Source of the DNA: Canna indica
Taxonomy: Eukaryota; Streptophyta; Magnoliopsida; Zingiberales; Cannaceae
Direction: 5' to 3'
DNA length: 64,000 nt
NCBI GenBank assembly: GCA_034359265.1
Contig: CP136890.1
Coordinates: 67,209,501-67,273,500 of the forward strand
Shown: piece after piece, positions 33,722 to 44,161 of the stretch
Layout: each line of letters begins with the position of its first letter
Position numbering within the stretch: the stretch's first letter is position 1
Notes under the pieces: generated by a model
Told to the model about the DNA's origin: nothing
The model's input: only the letters and a program-made list of their open reading frames with translations
Databases searched by the model: none
Translations under genes and position numbers: made by a program

Positions 33722-35611
33722 ATATATATATCATAATTTTGATCCCTACAATTTGCTTGAATTTTAATTTTAATCCCCGTAGTTTTAAAATTTTAGTTTT
33801 AATCTCCACTTTATTTTCATTTAGAATTTGATATCTGCCGTCACATGATGTCTAAATGGCGTGGATAACAGGTACTGACGGGATATTGCTGACGTGAAGA
33901 CTACAGGGATAACTTTATAAATTATAGGGACTAAAACTAAAATTTTATAAACTACATGGACTAAAATTAAAATTCGAGTAAATTATGATGAGCAAAATTA
34001 TTATTTTTCTTAAAAAATATAAAAAATTACAGAATATTTTTTTAAAATTTATTTATAAATAATTATAACATCTAAAAATATTAAAATTGACACACTATAA
34101 TAATTTATATTAATTTGGGTAGATTTAAACCGACGCCGTCATTAGGCATTAGTTTTTATCCATTAATTATCCTGAATTAGGTTGAATTCCGTAGTCGCTG
34201 CAGAATTTGAAAATATGCTCTCCTAATTTGCTTATCTCTTCACATGTTACATCCTCACCTCTATTTTGATTCTAAATTTGACACATTCAAAGCGGTTTAA
34301 ATTAAATTTCGAACGTAAAAAAAGTGTCAATTTTTACTTTAATAAATGTCCATTTTCATGCATTTGTTGTAGTGGCAACACCATAGTACAAGGTTATTGT
34401 AATAATTTCGTGGGCATTGTTAAGGAATATTCAGATATACGGAACATACTGGAAATATTAATGAATTCCCTATAGGGGCGAGAAAAAAAAAAGGTTTTTC
34501 AGTTAACCGAACAATCGGTTTGAAACCGAACAGATTTTTGCGGTTAACTGAATCAATTTTTTCGGTTTCAGTTTATATTTTTGAAAAAATCGGTTTTCGA
34601 TTTTGGGTACGGTCCATAATCTAAAAAGTCCACCGATTTCGGTTAATCGACCAGTTCAATATAATTTATTAATTTATATATATATAATGATTTATAAATA
34701 AAAAAATTTAAAAAAAATTACCAAAATGATTTATAAAATCATAAAAAATTGTAAAAATTATAAAAAATTTAAAAAAATTTAAAAAATAAAATAGAAAAAT
34801 AATTAATTTTTGCATCACATTATCTTGGCTCAAGTAGTTCTAATTTTGTTTCTATTTTCCCAATGAGGATTCGATATTTGTTTGGATTTTTCTCCATATG
34901 TGAATTTTATAATGTTATGTTTGTAGGTTAAATTTTTTTATTGCTAAACCGAAAATTTTCGGTTAACCGAACCGAAAAAACCGAAACTGAAATGATGGTT
35001 AACCGAAGTTAATTGACCGATTTACGGTTATTGATTTTCAAAAATCAAAGTTAATATGGATCGGTTAATAAAATTACTAATGGACCGATTAACTGGTCCA
35101 TGCTCACCCCTAATTCCTTGTTCAATTAATGTGTTCAATGCAAGAATACAAAATCAGATGTTTGTGCCTTAAATAGAAAATAGCTTAACTTCAATGTATT
35201 ATTCTGAACGATTGTTTAAATAGCCTAATGACGGCGTCGATTTAAATCCACCCAAATAAACATAAATTAATGTAGTGTGCCAAATTTTAATATTTTAAAA
35301 TATTATAATTATTTTTAAATAAATTAAATAATATAATGTGATTTTTTATATTTTTTAGGAAAAATAATAATTTTGATCCCTATAGTTTACTTGAATTTTC
35401 GTTTGAGTCACAATAGTTTATAAAATTTTGCTTTTAGTTCTCATAGCTTACAAAGTTGATTTCATTAGGCTCCACGTCAACAATGTACAGTTAGTATCCG
35501 TTATCCACGTCAGCTCCGTTTATGACTCATGTAATGGTAGTGACCAAATCCTAAACAAAAATAAAGTGTGAAAATTAAAATCAAAATTCGAACAAAATGT
35601 GGTGACCAAAA

Positions 35612-35622
<11 letters not shown>
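33722..35622. mobile_element. Long-TIR foldback element (MULE-like) in a TA microsatellite
   Basis: About 430 bp at left (33722-34150) is inverted at right (about 35215-35622). Matching blocks include GACGCCGTCATTAGGC, TTGGCACACTA-like sequence, AAATTATTATTTTT and ACGTGGATAACGG-like sequence. Each TIR outer half is itself partly palindromic. Both ends abut TA dinucleotide runs, so any 9-bp duplication is hidden. The interior is about 430 bp of unidentified sequence plus a hAT MITE. Confidence 0.72.
34473..35112. mobile_element. hAT-type MITE with CGGTTAACCG motifs
   Basis: Ends are TAGGGGCGAG and CTCACCCCTA, a hAT-like terminus. Flanking 8-mers ATTCCCTA (34465-34472) and ATTCCTTG (35113-35120) match at six of eight positions, consistent with an aged hAT duplication. 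Subterminal regions repeat GGTTAACCGAA and GGTTTCGGTT-like words in both orientations, as is usual for hAT subterminal binding repeats. It is nested inside the foldback element. Confidence 0.8.
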
Positions 35623-35662
<40 letters not shown>

Positions 35663-36300
35663 ATTTTGGTTGTGATTCAAAGGAAAAAAGATGATATATA
35701 TTTATGATGTTTTGGTTGTGATTCAAAGGAAAAAAAAATAGAAATCATCTAATTAAAAATTTGTAAAATTTGAATATATATATGCACACCCCATATTTTA
35801 TATTTATATAATAATTCAACTCTAGTAATGCGATTTCTTTTAATTTTTTTTAAAAAAACTGAATAAGATTTACAAAATGATACAAAAGTATAATATGTAT
35901 ATATATCAAATTTATATGATTTAAAACATTATATCACACAACTATTTTGCTCTCTGGTTGCCATCAAAATACTTACACGTAATGAATAATAAATTGCTGA
36001 AAAATTAGAATCCGGGTGGTGATTTGAGGATGCTCAAGCTATATATATATATATATATATATAGATTAAGAAAATTAAATCGAGATAAATAGAGTAATTA
36101 ATTATTATTTTAGACCAACAAACTGTTCGGTGAATATGAATTGCGGACGTGGGACGCAGGATACGTGCAACTTTCTGAATATATCAAGAATAATAATAAT
36201 AGTATAAAAATAGTTTTGTACATAAAAGGTATACATTTGGAATTTAAAAAAATGAACAATGACTTGGAGTCCAAGCAGCCTCCTCTTCAGATTTTTCATC
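35623..36300. other. AT-rich upstream region of DUF7722 gene 2
   Basis: TA runs lie at 35613-35660 and 36040-36062, with a partial tandem of GATATTTTGGTTGTGATTCA (35660 and 35704). No other gene is visible. Confidence 0.5.
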
Positions 36301-36308
36301 CTAGCCCT

Positions 36309-36315
36309 TATAAAA
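36309..36315 (+). promoter_or_regulatory. TATA box of DUF7722 gene 2
   Basis: TATAAAA in CCTAGCCCTTATAAAAGG, nearly identical in context to gene 1 (CCTGGCGCTTATAAAAGC), 82 bp before the start codon. Confidence 0.75.
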
Positions 36316-36396
36316 GGCCTTCTTCACCATTTCTATTTGACCAAGAAGAGAGAAGAAGAAAGAGGAGGATCGAGGAGCGGCAGCAGCAGAATTAAC

Positions 36397-36666
36397 ATGG
36401 GGTCAGTTGCTCAAGGTTTGGCCACTGCGAATGATGTGGGGAGGCTGTGGAGGCCTCCACAACCAACTAATGTGGAAGAAGGCAGCTGCCGCTTCCACAT
36501 GCCGCTGCACTACCCGCGCTACACCAAGGCCGACTACGACTCCATGCCGGAGTGGAAGCTCGACTGCCTTCTCCAGGACTACGGCATCCCCCCCACCGGC
36601 GATGTCCGCGACAAACGGAGGTTCGCCATCGGGGCCTTCCTCTGGCCGACCTGCTCACTGAATTAA
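36397..36666 (+). CDS. Small plant DUF7722-type protein, copy 2 (89 aa)
   Basis: An intact single-exon frame starting MGSVAQGLATANDVGRLW. The start is chosen by alignment with copy 1; the in-frame ATG at 36259 lies upstream of the TATA box and cannot be the start. The core matches copy 1 at 46 of 52 residues, with changes such as DHLLRDYGIPAA to DCLLQDYGIPPT. The N-terminus differs: six residues longer overall, and without the acidic run. No targeting signal is seen. A polyadenylation signal AATAAA occurs near 36785. Function is unknown; I infer a duplicated gene pair. Confidence 0.85.
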   Translation: MGSVAQGLATANDVGRLWRPPQPTNVEEGSCRFHMPLHYPRYTKADYDSMPEWKLDCLLQDYGIPPTGDVRDKRRFAIGAFLWPTCSLN

Positions 36667-36874
36667 CTATTAAGCTGCATGCATGATGTATATCTGCAAA
36701 TAAATAAGCAATGATCTTATATTGTAATATATATATATATAACATTAATCTTATATATTGTAATATATGTACACTGTCTGTGTTATAAATAAAGCCTATA
36801 TATTTAGCAGTTCTTTCTAATGGCTGTAGTATATGCCTATGAATTAGTTTATCCCATTTCCTGTTTATTACTAG

Positions 36875-36927
<53 letters not shown>

Positions 36928-36953
36928 ATGTAAAAACAATTTTTTGGTTAATC
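36667..36953. other. 3' flank of gene 2 with TA microsatellites
   Basis: TA runs lie at 36728-36742 and 36880-36925. The 36778-36850 stretch resembles the 3' flank of gene 1. Confidence 0.55.
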
Positions 36954-37024
36954 AAACTATATATATAGCTCGGTTCCGTGGAAAAGGGTAGTGGAGAAGC
37001 AATAAGTGTGAGAGTCTAAGAGAA

Positions 37025-39295
37025 GATGGCGTCGACTCCCTCTGTTTGCGATGATGGATGGTCGGATGGACCACGGTGAGCCACCGTAGCCCTCGGGGAA
37101 GACGCGTCCATTTTGCTGCTGCGCCGACGCCATCCTCACACCAATGGATTCCAACTGGCTCATTTGCCGATGCTGTCCGGCGACCTGCATCTTCTTCGCA
37201 AACCTCTGCTCCTTCCCAGGCTGTGGATGTTGTCGCTGCTGCTCCTCGTGTGTTTGACACAGCCGCTTTCGTTGCTAGCCTCAAAAGAATGGGCCGCTGC
37301 TTCAACTGCTGTGGCAAAGGCCACTTGAGCTCTCAGTGCCGGGAGCCACGTACATGCTTCGTCTGCCGGAGGTCTGGACATAAGGCCAGCAATTGTGCAG
37401 CCACTGCAACCAGGTCTCCCTCCTCTCCGACTGCGCTAGAGTCTAGCAGCAAGTTGCCTGCCCCTGGTATGGAGAATGTGGCTCATAATACCACTCCAAT
37501 CGCCGATCGATGTGATACGACGAATAGGACGATAGCTATGGAGCTTTTTCTCCCCCCATCGGAGTCTACCATCAACCGAGTAGCCTGCCTCGCTGAGAGA
37601 TGTGTCTTTGTTTCAGTTCAGGGATCTCTGGGAGGTTCCGATGATATTGTCGGCTTCTTAGCATCTTGCTTTCGCGATTGTGAAGCTCATCGGCGCTCAT
37701 GGAAGCAATGAAGGGTCTCTGAGACTAGATTCCTGATCACAACTCCGGCGGATTTCAATTGTTACTACAAGCAGAGCTTGATCAGGAGAAGACAATTTCG
37801 GTGGAACTCGGCCACTCTTCTGGTTGAAGACTGGTGTGAACAGGAATCGTTCATTGGAGCTCCACCTTTTGAGCTCTCGGTAGGTTTGGAACTCAAGAAT
37901 CTGCCTATGGTATTTTGGAATGAGAGCGCTCTCTCTATTTTGGCGAGCTATTTTGGAGCCTTTGATGCTGTTGACGGGCGATCACTGAGGTGGTCGCAGC
38001 TGGACTCTTGTAGGATTCGCGTCCGTGTTCACTCCCTGCAGTGCATACCGAGGACCATCTACGCCACCGCGGAATGACGAAAGTATGCGATCAGTGTGGG
38101 TATCTCCTGGTTCCGATGGATCTATCATAACTCCGCTGCTCCTTCTATGATCAATGATTTTAATCTCCAAGGGCATGATGCTGATGATGATCTGGACGCT
38201 GGTGGATCCCCGAATATTACCTCGAATGTCTCTGGCTCCTCCACTTTGCCGACGCTTGTCTCTATTCCTTGGATTAACTCTCGGCTGCGATCGGATCTTG
38301 GTGGCATTCTTTCTCCGGTGACAACTCCGGCGTCGGCGTCTGTGGAGAGGGTTCCGAGTGGAGAGGAAGATGGTACGATGTCGCCTGACAGAGGTACTTT
38401 CTTGGTAGGTATGACTTGCACGGATACGACTCCTGTGGTTGATCGTGGTGTTGAGGAAATCGTCCCCCTCTCTCCGAAAGAAGTTGTGAAGCAGCTTTGG
38501 CTTCCTGACACAGCCGCCTCACCTCCCCTTTTTGGTGTTGCTGATCGTGCCCTTGCGCCTGCTCCACGGCATCCTGCTTTTGATCGACTGGCCGCCCTCC
38601 TTTTTTGTCGTGTTTTATTTCGGGAAGAGGAGGATCACATCTGGTGTATTAGAGATTGGTGGGCCCTGGGGCCCTTCTAGGAGCTGATGTTTCAGTTATG
38701 GGGGCTGATTCAGATTCTTTTACCTAGGATCCGTTTGAATATTAACTTGTCTCTAACGGATCAGTTTGAACCATTGTCTAATATGGATCCACCTTCAAAT
38801 CCGGTTTCTGCTCTCTGTCGGGCTTGTTCTGGAGTCCAGTTTGAGGATCCAGAGCCACTTTCTTCTTCCTCTGCTCTTGTGGATATGGCTGCCCCGACCA
38901 TCACCAGGTTCGGCACCTCAAATGGCTCGCCGGCCATCACTAATAGACGTCGACGACCGCGAGTGATGCTTTCTGTAGTGAGGAGGAGCAGTAGGCTCCG
39001 CCCCTTGGTGGCAATTCCTGGATCTAGCTTCCGACGGGCCTCGGCAAGGAAGGCAGGCTGCTTTGAATGGCGATCCTGATGTTGCGGTTGATCTTGCAGT
39101 TCAGAGCTCTTTGGTGAATTCTTCCACTGTTAGTTCGGGTACGCAATCTTCATTTGGCTTATCCTTCTCTGGTGCTGCTTGCTCCATATCTTCCCTACCG
39201 ATCCGACAGCAAGTTGAATCTTTGGGCTTCATTTATGCTTCGTCGAGTTCAATTGAATTCGCTTTGGATGGCTTCAGGCCGGACATTGCAGACTA
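37025..39295 (+). pseudogene. LINE 2 ORF1 with two CCHC knuckles, broken
   Basis: The leader ATG at about 37026 is followed by a frame change; the main frame (37058-37711) holds two intact CX2CX4HX4C knuckles in a row, CFNCCGKGHLSSQC and CFVCRRSGHKASNC. Further frames at 37778-38077, with ELSVGLELKNLPMVFWNE and IRVRVHSLQCIP, resemble the DUF4283-type region seen in plant L1 ORF1. The knuckle-first arrangement differs from LINE 1, where the knuckle follows. A long variable Ser/Pro/Arg-rich tail follows (38096-39079). Confidence 0.75.
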
Positions 39296-39339
39296 AATTA
39301 ATTAGTGTGGCTTATTGTCGGCTGGTGCTGCTATCTTTT

Positions 39340-40379
39340 ATCTATGAATTCACTAAACTTTGAAGCATTTTTTTGGAATGTTCGAGGCTTACGTAGACTT
39401 TCAAAACGTATCATGGTGAAGAACTACTGTCTAGAGCTTAACTATTCCGTCATTAGCATTTGTGAAACCAAGGCGTCTTCTATTTCTCCTGGTTTTGTTA
39501 AACAGTGCTTTGGTTTTCAATTCCCTACGTTTATTACTAAAGATTCTCTTGGTCTAGCAGGGGCATTCTACTTTTATGGGATGAGAATATTTGGAACACA
39601 ATAACTACTTCTGTGGGAAACTTTTTATTGATGGCAAAACTCGAGTTGAAAAGTTCAAGGATGCAGTTCACCTTTGTTTGTGTGTACGGCCCCCTAGGAG
39701 AGCCGGTAGAAGGGAGTTCTTCACTGAACTTGAGGAGTTGCTTCTTTCCACGACGGATAACCTCATCCTTGGCAATGATTTTAGTATCACAAGGTTTGCA
39801 AATGAACGTCGAAATTGCTCGGGTTTTCCTAGGGATTCGGCCAAGCTCTCTAGTCTCATTGCTGATCATTATTTGATTGATCTACCAATCAAAGGAAAGA
39901 CTTTCACTTGGTCAAACAATCAACAACCACCTGGCTTGGCGAAGTTGGACAGGATCTTGATCTCGTCTTCTATTTTTCAGGCCCTCCCGCCGGCCTTTGT
40001 GATTGGAGGTGAACGCGAGCTTTCCGACCACAACGCTTTGATCTTTCGACCTGCTCATTCTTTTGGTTCCCGCAATAGGAGTTTTCGGTTGGAATGTCTT
40101 TGGCTAGATAATGTTGCTTTTCGGAATATTATTTTATCAGTGTGGAGTGAACCTAATAGGGGGGAGTCGGCTACAACCAGGTGGATTTGTAGATGGAAGC
40201 GGCTACGCAATATTATTCTCCTTTGGGCTGAACAGTTTAGGAAGAACCGCAATGTTGAGAGGAAAAACCTTGAATATGATATTGAAAATCTCAATGTTAA
40301 GACTGAAAATTCAACACTGTCTGTGATGGAGTTGTCCACTCTCAAAACCTTGAAGGGCAACCTAGACTTGGTGTATTGA
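39340..40379 (+). pseudogene. LINE 2 endonuclease, broken
   Basis: FFWNVRGLRRLSKR starts the EEP-type nuclease. ISICETKAS, LILGNDFSITRFANERRN (the catalytic GDFN reads GNDFS), KTFTWSNNQQPPGLAKLDRI and ELSDHNALIF (the SDH catalytic motif) follow. Frame changes lie near 39604 and 39591. The changed GDFN motif argues against activity. Confidence 0.82.
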
Positions 40380-42400
40380 GATGAAGATTTTTATTGGAGA
40401 CAGAGAGCAAAACGCAGATGGATAAAGAGTGGAGATCTTAACACACGATATTTCCATCAGTGGGCATCGATCAGAAAGAAACATAATTGGATACATCATC
40501 TTGATATTGAGTTTGGAGAAGTGAAAGACACGGATGCAATGGCCCAATTGTTTCGTTCTTACTACTTGCAACTTCTGGGGAAGAGGAAGAATCCTTTGTT
40601 AAGGCTCAACTGGAGTAATCTCAACTTACCCTCCATCTCAGAGCATCACTTACTGGATTCACCCTTTAGCATTGATGAGATTTGTGCTACAATTTTTGAG
40701 ATAAGATCTTTCAAAGCACCTGGCCCGGATGGCTCACCAATGGAGTTCTATAAGACCTATTGGAATACTATTCAGAATGACATCCTTCAAATTTTTAATG
40801 AATTATATATTGATCCTTCCATCTTGAGAAGATTCAACTATGGACACATTGTTCTTATTCCTAAAAAAGATGGGGCTGCCTTGGTACAGGACTTTAGATC
40901 GATAAGTCTGGAGCATAACATCATCCGAATTTTCTCTCAGGTGCTAGCTTCTCGACTCGGACCATTTATAGGAAAATTGGATAGGAAGAAACAATTTTCT
41001 TACTTGGAGGGATGTAGCACTGTGGACTGCTTCATGGGAGTCCATGAAACAGTTTGGGCTTGCAAATAGATGAATGAGGATGGTTTTCTTTTCAAAGTTG
41101 ATAATGAAAAAGCTTTTGACTATATTGATTGGTCCTTCATTCGAGATATGATGGTTGCTCGGGGTTTTTCTCCCTTGTGGTGCGATTGGGTTTCCTCCCT
41201 ACTTGATACAGATTCGGCCATCATTACCAATGGAGAAGCGGGTACTTTTTTTCGACACCGTCGTGGGGTTCGTCAAGGGACCCACTCTCCCCTTTCATTT
41301 TCAACTTAGTCATGGATTGCTTCTTTCAGCTTCTTGATTTGGCTATTCAGAATGATCTAATCAGGGGGGTTTTGAATAATAGAATTGATGGAGGCATCTC
41401 TCATTTTATGTTCGCGGATGATCTTATACTCTTTTGTCAAAATGATGGCTCAAGCCTTATAAATTTACTCTTACTCCTTAGGTGCTTTGAACTAATGACG
41501 GGACCGAAGGTTAATTTGAACAAGTCAAGCATTCTTTGCTTGAGATTTGATCCTTCATTGACTAGCAAAATTGCTTCTGAGATCGGTTGCAAGGAGGCTT
41601 CCTTTCCGTTGAGATATTTGGGACTTCCACTCCGAGCTGGCCGGTTATGCAAAGAAGATTGGCGAAACCTGATTTCTACCTTAGATGCTCGTTTGAGTAC
41701 TTAGCAGGGCCGACTCCTCTCTAGAGCGGGATGCCTTACTTTAATCAATAGTGTCATCACTGCTTCCACTGGCTACCTCCTCTCCTTATTTAAAGCACCA
41801 AAATGGGTGATTAAAGAAATTGATTGTAGGCGAAGGAAATTTTTTTGGGTTGGTTCAGACAATATATCTTTGAAAGGAAAGTGCTTAATTGGTTGAAATT
41901 CTCTCACTTGTTCAAAGATTGATGGTGGGCTAGGGATCCTTGATGTGGGGGCACACAATATTACTAGACTTTGCTCGTGGATTTGGAAACTCATCAATGG
42001 AGAGGAGCTTTTATGGGTTGGCATTCTTGTGAGTTTGTATGGGGATTTCAGAAGATGGACCTTGGGTAGGTCATTCACCCGTAGGGCCTCGCCTATTTGG
42101 AAAGATCTTGACAGTGTTTTTGATCTTATAATTTCGGATCTCACCTTCCAAGTGGGTAGTGGTCAAAGAATCAAACTTTGAACTGATCCTTGGCTCTCCG
42201 GAGTCCGTTTGGCGGATAAATATCTTTCTCTCTACCAGCGGGTAAATAATCCTGATTATTTTATATCGGATGCTAGAGTTTTCAACAACTCAAATGCTTG
42301 AGTAGGGTGGAATATCTCCTTCTATACTCTAGTTGACAGTGATACCCTTCTTTCCTTGGCTTAGGATTTATAAGGTATTCAATACAGTAATGGAGATGAT
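40380..42400 (+). pseudogene. LINE 2 reverse transcriptase, broken
   Basis: Motifs are IRSFKAPGPDGSPMEFYKTY, IVLIPKKDGAALVQDFRSIS, VDNEKAFDYIDWSF, RRGVRQGTHSPLSF (normally GDPLSP) and FMFADDLILF, the catalytic FADD near 41415. Stops lie at 41067 and 41704 and a frame change near 41309. SRAGCLTLINSVITASTGYL is the usual thumb region. A tail like that of LINE 1 follows. Confidence 0.87.
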
Positions 42401-42999
42401 GTGGTACGATGGATGTGGACTAGGGATGGATGCTTCTCTACTAGAAGTTTATATCTTTTGCTAACATTTCGTGGAGTTATAGATAGGTTCCACCGTTTTC
42501 TTTGGAGCTGTAATCTACCACCTAAGATTTCAATCTTTGGGTGGATCCGGTTAAGAAAAAGACTACTTACACGGGACCGCCTAGTTAGGTGGGGTATTAC
42601 CTCTGACACATCTTGCTTGCTCTGTGATGGTTTGAAAACACATGAGCATCTGTTCAATTCTTGCCCCTACAGTTGTGCTGGTTGGAGTACGTTCCTCTCC
42701 TTGGTGAACTATCATTTCTTCAATTTAGTTGAAGCTCCTTGAAATTCTCAATTGGAGGTTTCTCTCAAAGTTGTGGTTAATCGATCTCGACTTATTTTGG
42801 TTTGGAGTTGATTCATTTGGTTCGAAAGGAACACTGGGGTCTTTAGAAATGAGATTGTAATTTTTGAATTGTTGGCCGCTACGGTGGCAAATTTCTTTGA
42901 ACTCTGTTGTTTTTTATTGTATTTTATTTTTTTTGTATCTCTTCCTATACTCTTCTATCAATTCACGTCTCTTGAATAAAAGGCAGGATTCTACTTTTC
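42401..42999 (+). pseudogene. LINE 2 zf-RVT and 3' end
   Basis: WSCNLPPKISIFGWIRLRKR followed by TSCLLCDGLKTHEHLFNSC is the zf-RVT domain that closes plant L1 ORF2. After a stop at 42740, short frames lead to the polyadenylation signal. Confidence 0.82.
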
Positions 43000-43026
43000 A
43001 AAAAAAAAAACTATATATATATAGCT

Positions 43027-43369
43027 TTGACTCGAAGCAGTTAATCTTTCCCCACCATATATTGTATAGTTTACAGTAGATATTTTCCCATATGTATACG
43101 TGTAGTATGCCTACACGTAAAAAGGAGATTAATTGATTAACTTTCCATCTTCCAAGTGCCAAACTAAGATTGATTTAATTTGCTTGTTTAACTTACCCTT
43201 ACAGTGCATAGCTAGCTGTACCTTCAATTCATTTGATATTTTACCCCTTAATTAACTTTGAGGGGTTTTTTAAAAACTAATGACACCATAATATTCCTAA
43301 CCTTTAAAGTCAAGAAGACGTAAATAGTAATGCTTCAACTACGGGATGGTAATAAGGCTTCCTCGTGAC
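43027..43369. other. Host intergenic DNA, no feature seen
   Basis: AT-rich sequence without coding or element signatures. Confidence 0.45.
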
Positions 43370-44161
43370 TTGGAGTCCACTGGCAACATTGATTTCAATT
43401 TTGAATTTGATGATAACATATATACTAGAAACAAATATTTGATTAAGAAATAATTTCAAATTTCAAATTAATAAGTATGCAACATCTTTTATTGGAAATA
43501 TTGAAATAATATAAAAAAAAAATCAAAAGAGCTGAAAAAGATTTGAAAAATAGAGTTTAATTAGGGTGTGGATTATTTGTATAATCACTGTAATGTTTGA
43601 TGATGGAGTTGAAAATCAAATTCAAAACCTAAAATCCGATTCAAACTCGAGTTTAGGACAATTTCAAATGAATGGTCCAGCTAAAGGGCGGTCGACGGTC
43701 GAACCAAACAACCATTTTTTTTCAATTGTTTAATTTTGTTGAGCCCGAGCCTTGAATTGACGATTGTCTATATAAACCCCTTACTTGCCTTCCTTGAGGG
43801 TTATTGAGCACATTGAGTCATTCCTTAAACCTTTGTAAGTTTTCATTAAGTCATTCCTTGAATCATCATTAAAAGACATCAAGAGAAGTTAATTTGGAGA
43901 TATTATACCTAGAGTTAAGTCTTTGTTGGTGTAATTTTTACTCCATTTAATTGTATTCATGTTTTCTATTGTGCTCTTTAAAGTATATTGATAGACTTAG
44001 GGTGAAGGTCTTAGGATTTGAGTGATTGCCTTGGTGTAGAAGCATAAAACCACTCGGGTTTGATATTTTAGTTAGTTATCCTTGGTGTAGAAGCAAATCG
44101 ATCACGACTTCAGTGCACTGGGCTAGTTGCAACTTGTTTGCTGCTTCAGCGGCATGGGGAC
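43370..44161 (+). repeat. Truncated copia-type LTR
   Basis: It begins TGGCAACATTGATTTC followed by TTTGATGATAACA, as at the start of the other copia LTRs here. It has GGTCGACGGTCGAACC just upstream of a TATA box (TATATAAA, about 43771-43778), and direct repeats of CTTGGTGTAGAAGC. It is cut by the insertion of copia 2 and probably continues at 52353. No partner LTR was identified. Confidence 0.55.

Larger units (their letters stand above)
36971..43010 (+). mobile_element. L1-like LINE 2, full-length but defective
   Basis: The 6-kb non-LTR element ends in an AATAAA signal (42975) and a run of As (about 43000-43010). It is flanked by AACTATATATATAGCT (36955-36970) and AACTATATATATATAGCT (to 43026), a duplication differing by one TA step. 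ORF1 with two zinc knuckles is followed by endonuclease, reverse transcriptase and zf-RVT; no RNase H is seen. The frames are broken at many points. It lies just downstream of DUF7722 gene 2. Confidence 0.88.

Noticed and set aside
36259..36396. An upstream in-frame ATG extending DUF7722 gene 2
   Set aside because: It lies before the TATA box and is unlike gene 1.
37058..37711. A possible host CCHC zinc-finger (CNBP-like) gene
   Set aside because: The two knuckles are followed by LINE endonuclease and RT within one element bounded by a poly-A tail and target duplication.
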